From Flavobacterium saliperosum (GTDB lineage Bacteria; Bacteroidota; Bacteroidia; Flavobacteriales; Flavobacteriaceae), in NCBI RefSeq assembly GCF_900100625.1, contig NZ_FMTY01000003.1, positions 379,424-443,423 on the forward strand: a stretch of DNA of 64,000 bases. The letters run 5' to 3'. Shown here piece after piece: positions 59,336 to 64,000 of this stretch (position 1 is its first letter; every line of letters begins with the position of its first letter). The notes beneath the pieces are model-generated. The model saw only the letters and a program-made list of their open reading frames with translations. It was not told where the DNA came from and made no database searches. A program made the translations under genes and the position numbers.

Positions 59336-60871
59336 ATGAAAAATATAATTAATCTCTTTAATTTATCGCAAAAGGTAGATTATAAAATTGAAATTCTGGC
59401 CGGTTTAACGGTGGCCATGACCATGATTCCCGAATCTTTGTCGTTTGCAATTTTGGCCGGATTTCCACCTTTGGTAGGGCTTTACGGTGCTTTCATTATG
59501 GGAATCGTTACAGCGATTTTCGGAGGAAGACCCGGACTGATTTCCGGAGGAGCAGGAGCAACGGTTATCGTTTTGATTGCTTTAATGAAATCACACGGAT
59601 TAGAATATGTGTTCGGAGCTGTTGCTTTGGCGGGGATTATTCAGATTGTGGTTGGACTTTTAAAATTAGGGAAGTTTATTCGTCTGGTACCGCAATCGGT
59701 TATGTATGGGTTTGTGAACGGATTGGCGATTGTCATCTTCATGTCGCAACTCGAACAGTTTAAAACAGTGGTAAACGGCCAAACAATGTGGTTGAGCGGA
59801 ACGCCACTATTAGTAATGGCGGGTTTGGTGGTCTTAACCATTGCTCTTGTAGTGGTGTTGCCCAAAATCACTAAAGCGATTCCTGCTTCTTTGGTGGCTA
59901 TTCTGGTAGTGTTTTCCGTGGTGCTGATTTTTAATATTGATACGAAACAGGTTCAGGATATCGCCTCGGTGAGTGGCTCTTTACCGCCATTTCATATTCC
60001 GGATTTTCCTTTTACGCTTGAAACACTGCAAATTATTTTCCCCTATGCTTTAGTGATGGCTGCAGTTGGTTTAACGGAGGGACTGCTGACGCTGAACCTG
60101 GTAGATGAAATTACGGCAACGAAGGGAAACAGCAACAGGGAATGTCTGGCGCAGGGAAGTGCCAATATCCTAAACGGGTTCTTTTTCGGAATGGGTGGCT
60201 GTCCGATGATTGCGCAAACATTGGTGAATCTGTCTGCCGGTTCAAGAGCCCGACTTTCGGGGATTGTTGCGGCATTAACCATTTTATTGATTATTCTGAT
60301 TGGAGCTCCCGTAATAGGGAAATTGCCGTTAGCAGCTCTAACCGGAGTAATGATTATGGTGGCCATCGGTACGTTTGAATGGGCGAGTTTGAAAATCATT
60401 AACCGTATGCCAAAATCTGATATTATTGTTATGGTCATCGTGATGCTGATTACTGTTTTTCTTCATAACCTTGCGTTGGCGGTGTTAGTGGGCGTAATTG
60501 TTTCGGCGTTGGTATTTGCCTGGGATAATGCCAAAAGAATCCGTGCCAGAAAGTATGTCGATGAAAACGGAGTGAAACATTATGAAATATACGGACCGTT
60601 GTTTTTTGGTTCGGTTACGGCATTTGCAGAGAAATTCGATGTGCTGAACGATCCCGCTGAAGTTATCATTGATTTTAAGGAAAGCCGTGTTGCTGATATG
60701 TCGGCCATTGAAGCCCTGAATGCTTTAACGGAAAGGTACCACAAAGTTGGAAAGAAGGTGCATTTGCGTTACCTGAGTCAGGATTGCATCAGTTTGCTTA
60801 AAAATGCCGAAGCGATTATCGATGTCAATATCATGGAAGATCCAACGTATAAAATCGTTACCAATGAATAA
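59336..60871 (+). CDS. SulP-family inorganic anion transporter
   Basis: A 511-residue inner-membrane protein with 12-14 helices and a C-terminal STAS domain. GLTVAMTMIPESLSFAILAGFPPLVGLYGAF is the first SulP signature and ISGGAGATVIVL a conserved substrate-pocket region. FGMGGCPMIAQTLVNLSAGSRARLSG is another typical block. The STAS domain covers about 415-505 (EVIIDFKESRVADMSAIEALNALTERYHKVGKKVHLRYLS). The substrate could be sulfate, bicarbonate or another anion; sequence alone does not decide. It is the sole gene of its transcript, with a long leader. Confidence 0.93.
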   Translation: MKNIINLFNLSQKVDYKIEILAGLTVAMTMIPESLSFAILAGFPPLVGLYGAFIMGIVTAIFGGRPGLISGGAGATVIVLIALMKSHGLEYVFGAVALAGIIQIVVGLLKLGKFIRLVPQSVMYGFVNGLAIVIFMSQLEQFKTVVNGQTMWLSGTPLLVMAGLVVLTIALVVVLPKITKAIPASLVAILVVFSVVLIFNIDTKQVQDIASVSGSLPPFHIPDFPFTLETLQIIFPYALVMAAVGLTEGLLTLNLVDEITATKGNSNRECLAQGSANILNGFFFGMGGCPMIAQTLVNLSAGSRARLSGIVAALTILLIILIGAPVIGKLPLAALTGVMIMVAIGTFEWASLKIINRMPKSDIIVMVIVMLITVFLHNLALAVLVGVIVSALVFAWDNAKRIRARKYVDENGVKHYEIYGPLFFGSVTAFAEKFDVLNDPAEVIIDFKESRVADMSAIEALNALTERYHKVGKKVHLRYLSQDCISLLKNAEAIIDVNIMEDPTYKIVTNE

Positions 60872-60913
60872 ATAATACAAAAGGTTTTCAATTTGAAAGC
60901 CTTTTGTATTATT
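60871..60913. terminator. Bidirectional terminator overlapping the stop codons of sulP and aroE
   Basis: The 21-base arms at 60871-60891 and 60893-60913 are complementary apart from one G-T pair, with only a few bases in the loop. The left arm starts at the last base of the sulP stop, and the right arm contains the last bases of the aroE stop (60909-60911). Confidence 0.88.
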
Positions 60914-61673
60914 TATTCCAGATTTCCCAGGCTTTTTCCGCCTGAAAAACCAGCATATCATACCCGTTTTTGGTTTTCGCTCCTCTTTCTTTCGCCAAGC
61001 GTAAAAATTTGGTTTCTTCCGGGTTGTAGATTAAATCGAAAGCAATATGGTTTTCGGTAAACAGGGAATAATCCAAAGGCGGACAATCATCAACATCCGG
61101 AAAAGTGCCAACCGGCGTGGTGTTGATGATGATTTGATATTCACTGAAAACCTCCTTCGTCAATTCGTGATACGATAACTGATATTCCGAAGGGTTTCTC
61201 GATACAAAATCATAATCGATATTGAGTTTTCGTAACGCATACGCCACCGCTTTACTTGCGCCACCCGTTCCCAGTATCAGTGCTCTTTGATGCTGTTTTT
61301 GGAGTAAGGATTTCAATGCTTTTTTGAAACCGTAAAAATCGGTATTATAGCCTTTTAAGGTGCCGTCTTTGGATATCTTAATGGTGTTTACCGCGCCAAT
61401 TATTTTTGCGTTCTTGGATAATTTCGTCAGCAACGGAATCACGGATTCTTTATACGGAATGGTAACGTTCAGACCTTTCAGGTTCTTTGTCTCTGCAATG
61501 ATTTTTGGAAATTCTTCGATGGTGTCCACATCAAAATTCGTATACGAATAATGCGTGAAGTTGATTTTTTCAAATTTCTCCGTAAAGTACTTTTTGGAAA
61601 ACGAATAACTGATATTCTTTCCCAGTAACCCGAATTTTTTCTTTTTAGGCTTTTTCGTTTTCTTCGATTTCAT
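60909..61673 (-). CDS. aroE: Shikimate dehydrogenase
   Basis: A 254-residue enzyme that reduces 3-dehydroshikimate in aromatic amino acid synthesis. FGLLGKNISYSFSKKYF corresponds to the GxPxxHSxSP substrate region, NVTIPYKE holds the catalytic Lys, AVNTIK is the conserved block, LILGTGGASKAVAYAL the NADP-binding loop, and DMLVFQAEKAWEIW the C-terminal signature. The start is followed by an unusual Lys-rich stretch (SKKTKKPKKKKF). The substrate loop has SYSFSKKYF where HSLSP is usual. Confidence 0.95.
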   Translation of the reverse strand: MKSKKTKKPKKKKFGLLGKNISYSFSKKYFTEKFEKINFTHYSYTNFDVDTIEEFPKIIAETKNLKGLNVTIPYKESVIPLLTKLSKNAKIIGAVNTIKISKDGTLKGYNTDFYGFKKALKSLLQKQHQRALILGTGGASKAVAYALRKLNIDYDFVSRNPSEYQLSYHELTKEVFSEYQIIINTTPVGTFPDVDDCPPLDYSLFTENHIAFDLIYNPEETKFLRLAKERGAKTKNGYDMLVFQAEKAWEIWNK

Positions 61674-61728
61674 TTGCTGTAAGGATAATGGAAGGAATCT
61701 TGTTCAGACGCGCCGGTTTATAAAAATT

Positions 61729-61756
61729 ATGGTCAGTTATTGAAATAACTGACCAT
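61729..61756 (-). terminator. Terminator downstream of the TPR gene (minus strand)
   Basis: The 13-bp arms ATGGTCAGTTATT and AATAACTGACCAT enclose only 2 nt, followed on the minus strand by AATTTTTATAA. Confidence 0.8.
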
Positions 61757-61788
61757 AAAGGTAATAGTAAAATGTGGTATTTGATTTA

Positions 61789-63192
61789 CTATTCGTCTGC
61801 TTTTTTATGTTTATCAATGGAATTCTGAACAATTTTTCGGGTCCAGATTACTGGAAATAATTCTTCCAGCAATGATCTGTTTTCAAAGTTCAACCGCAAA
61901 CCGTTGCTCAAATGGAATTTACCTTTCACATCGTCCTGCAGCATGAAGTACAATCCGGCCAAGCGGTATTCCACTTGGTATTCTTCCGGAAAATATTCGG
62001 CAGCCTGTAACAACGTTTGAACCGCGCTTTCAAATTCGCCTAGGAACTGTAAAATGTCTACCCAGAATAACCAGGTGTCTAATTCATAATCGCCATATTC
62101 CACCGCTTTTCGGAATCCGTATTCGGCTTCTTCAAAAAAGTTCAGCGCTTTATTGATGGTCGCATAGCGTTTCCAGTACAATTTGTTTTCGTTGTCGATT
62201 CCCAAGGCTTTATTGGCATAATACAAGGCTTTCTGGAAATTCTTCTGACGGATGTAAAAATCGGTAATCGCTATCCAGGCCTTATCCAATAACGGATCTT
62301 CGTGAACGGTTTTTAAAAAGAATTGTAAGGCCAATTCGGTATTGCCTAATTTTTCGTGACATTTCCCCACGCGCAATAAGGCAAACGAAGTCGCATCGTC
62401 CAATTCCATGGTAACGGTGTAACAGTCAATCGCTTCCTGATATTTTTTTAGTTTCTCCAGTGCTTTTGCTTTTTCAAGATAAGCGCCTAAGAAATTTTCG
62501 TCAATCAGGGTGGCATAATCGAAAGCACGAACTGCCTGATCATAATCCTTAATCGTGTAATATTGGCGTCCTAACTGATGCCAGGCCACTTCACTGTACG
62601 GATTTCTGTCGATAAAACTGTTCAGGAACAAAATCGCTTCGTTGTTCTGGTCTAAGAAATCAAAACAATACACCACGTTGTACAAAGCGGAATGGTCTTC
62701 CAAATCCTCGTCCAGGCATTTGATGAAGTTTTCTTTCGCTTTTTCCAGATCGTCCATGAATAAATACTCCATTCCGATAAGAGAATACACATCAGCGTAA
62801 TCATCGGTATATTTCAGGGCGTATTTTAATAATTCAACGGCTTTTTCATGTTCGTCTCTTTTCGAGTGAATGTTTGCCTTCTGAATGTAAATTTCTTCGT
62901 TGGTAGGTTCGATGGCGTACAACTCGTTCAGCATTCTTTCTGCTATATCGAGTTTGTCTTCAAACACTAACAGTTCTACTTGAACCAACTTCAAACCGGT
63001 TGATTTGGGGTGTTGTTCTAAGCCTAATTTTAAAGCCTTTTTGGCTAAGTTTATTCTCCCCGTGTCGAGATAATGAAGAATAATGTCTTCAAACTCTTCA
63101 GAGTCAAAGAAGAATACCTTGTTGGTTTTCAACATGGATTCAAACTTCGATAAGGATAAACTGTTTTCCTCTTCCTCGTTACTCAAATACAT
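61789..63192 (-). CDS. Tetratricopeptide repeat protein
   Basis: A 467-residue cytoplasmic protein of about twelve TPR units: LGLEQHPKSTGLKLVQVELLVFEDKLDIAERMLNELYAIEPTNEEIYIQKANIH, AVELLKYALKYTDDYADVYSLIGMEYLF, AWHQLGRQYYTIKDYDQAVRAFDYATLID, AYLEKAKALEKLKKYQEAIDCYTVTM and others. No signal peptide or enzymatic domain is visible. It probably scaffolds protein interactions. The partners are unknown. It lies between aroE and the class III aminotransferase, all on the minus strand. Confidence 0.9.
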   Translation of the reverse strand: MYLSNEEEENSLSLSKFESMLKTNKVFFFDSEEFEDIILHYLDTGRINLAKKALKLGLEQHPKSTGLKLVQVELLVFEDKLDIAERMLNELYAIEPTNEEIYIQKANIHSKRDEHEKAVELLKYALKYTDDYADVYSLIGMEYLFMDDLEKAKENFIKCLDEDLEDHSALYNVVYCFDFLDQNNEAILFLNSFIDRNPYSEVAWHQLGRQYYTIKDYDQAVRAFDYATLIDENFLGAYLEKAKALEKLKKYQEAIDCYTVTMELDDATSFALLRVGKCHEKLGNTELALQFFLKTVHEDPLLDKAWIAITDFYIRQKNFQKALYYANKALGIDNENKLYWKRYATINKALNFFEEAEYGFRKAVEYGDYELDTWLFWVDILQFLGEFESAVQTLLQAAEYFPEEYQVEYRLAGLYFMLQDDVKGKFHLSNGLRLNFENRSLLEELFPVIWTRKIVQNSIDKHKKADE

Positions 63193-63292
63193 ACTCCACT
63201 TGTTTAAAATTATCCTTATTAAAATTACTAAAGGTTTTAGGCCTTTTGTTGATGAACGTCTTTATGTTGTAAACAATATTATTAACAATTTA

Positions 63293-64000
63293 TTACAACT
63301 CGGACATCACCTCATTCATCGCTTCAAGAATGATGCCACAACCTTCTTCAATCTCTTGGTTGGAAAGGGTTAGGGGCGGAGTGATGCGGATGGCGCACCC
63401 TTCAAACAACAGCCAGAATAGAATGAGTCCTTTATCCTGACATTTGAAAATTACTTTGTTGGTGATTTCAGGACTTTCTGTCATTGCAGCCAGCATTAAA
63501 CCCTCACCGCGTATCTCTGTAATTAACGGATGCACCAGTAATTTACGAATTAATTGCTCCTTTTCCAAGGCCTGAGGCATTAAATCGGTCTCAAGGAGTT
63601 CTTTTAACGTTGCCAGACACGCTGCGGCAATTACGGGATGTCCTCCAAAGGTGGTAATGTGTCCCAGTTTCGGATCGTGACTCAGTAAATCCATGTATTC
63701 CGATTTGGCCATGAAAGCACCAACTGGCATTCCGCCGCCCATGCCTTTGCCCATCACAACAACATCGGGAACCATATCGTAATTCTGGAATCCGAAGAGT
63801 TTTCCGGTACGGCCAAATCCGGGTTGGATTTCGTCTAAGATCAATAAAGCGCCCACTTCGTCGCAACGCTGGCGTACTTTTTTAAGAAAATCGTTATGAG
63901 GTTGGATAAAACCGGCACCACCCTGAATGGTTTCCAGGATGATTCCGGCCGTTTTTTCGGTTATTTTGAGTAAATCTTCTTCGTTGTTGAACGTGATGAA
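63293..64000 (-). CDS. Class III aminotransferase, C-terminal part (start lies beyond window)
   Basis: The frame remains open to base 64000, giving 235 residues of the C-terminal part. LLILDEIQPGFGRTGKLFGFQNYDMVPDVVVMGKGMGGGMPVGAFMA contains the PLP-cofactor Asp and the Schiff-base Lys. FGGHPVIAAACLATLKELLETDLMPQALEKEQLIRKLL and VKLNT-like RITPPLTLS follow. It is an acetylornithine/ornithine-type (subgroup II) aminotransferase. The exact substrate cannot be settled from this piece. Confidence 0.93.
   Translation of the reverse strand, partial: FITFNNEEDLLKITEKTAGIILETIQGGAGFIQPHNDFLKKVRQRCDEVGALLILDEIQPGFGRTGKLFGFQNYDMVPDVVVMGKGMGGGMPVGAFMAKSEYMDLLSHDPKLGHITTFGGHPVIAAACLATLKELLETDLMPQALEKEQLIRKLLVHPLITEIRGEGLMLAAMTESPEITNKVIFKCQDKGLILFWLLFEGCAIRITPPLTLSNQEIEEGCGIILEAMNEVMSEL

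Overview
The window looks like an ordinary chromosomal segment of a Flavobacterium-like member of the Flavobacteriaceae (Bacteroidota). The signs are AT-rich DNA, many start sites preceded by the Bacteroidota -7 element TAnnTTTG rather than by Shine-Dalgarno sequences, type IX secretion C-terminal sorting domains, a SusC/TonB-type receptor with a carboxypeptidase-like plug extension, a membrane malate:quinone oxidoreductase, and a RuvX/deformylase/DUF5606/MazG neighbourhood. The identification rests on protein family recognition and sequence motifs only; no database search was run.

Layout: 1-3002 holds the end of proS, three identical tRNA-Glu(UUC) genes, rpsT and typA. 3057-20948 is almost entirely minus strand: a GlsB-type membrane protein, two large type B T9SS cargo proteins, an ABC-2 transporter, a BamA-like outer membrane protein, a DUF1569 protein, an orphan tyrosine recombinase, a nucleoid-associated protein, a pRiA4b ORF-3-like protein, a ClC/HPP/VOC operon, an MmcQ/hydrolase pair and a secreted YciI-like protein. 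21119-28563 (plus) holds a TonB-dependent receptor, a secreted TPR protein, a LytS-type histidine kinase with a 2TM tail, two free 2TM proteins, a GT39 protein and a LytTR response regulator. 28623-32166 (minus) carries ctaA, a CCA-adding enzyme, a GxxExxY protein inside an inverted repeat, and a threonylcarbamoyl-AMP synthase.

32313-41705 is a pseudaminic-acid-type nonulosonate operon (pseB, pseC, methyltransferase, aldo/keto reductase, a cytidylyltransferase-aminotransferase fusion, a double GNAT protein, pseI and a probable transferase). 41730-49700 is a patchwork of LPS core/outer glycan genes (five GT2 and one GT2-like enzyme, a deacetylase, GT9, Kdo-kinase-like) that keep changing strand. 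49789-64000 is mostly housekeeping: dapD, ruvX, mqo, def, DUF5606, mazG, a DUF349 protein, a SulP transporter, aroE, a TPR protein and the end of a class III aminotransferase.

The most notable observation is regulatory. The TonB receptor and the secreted TPR gene each carry a 9-bp direct repeat spaced by exactly 12 bp, the geometry used by LytTR regulators, and in both cases exactly 33 bp separate it from a TAnnTTTG-like -7 box. A LytS/LytTR pair is encoded directly downstream. Three genes of that module, plus ruvX, also have blocks of five 8-bp-period repeats ending 5-7 bp before their start codons. A third signal is a GxxExxY gene framed by 17-bp inverted repeats, with a gene-less relic of the same repeats 16 kb away.
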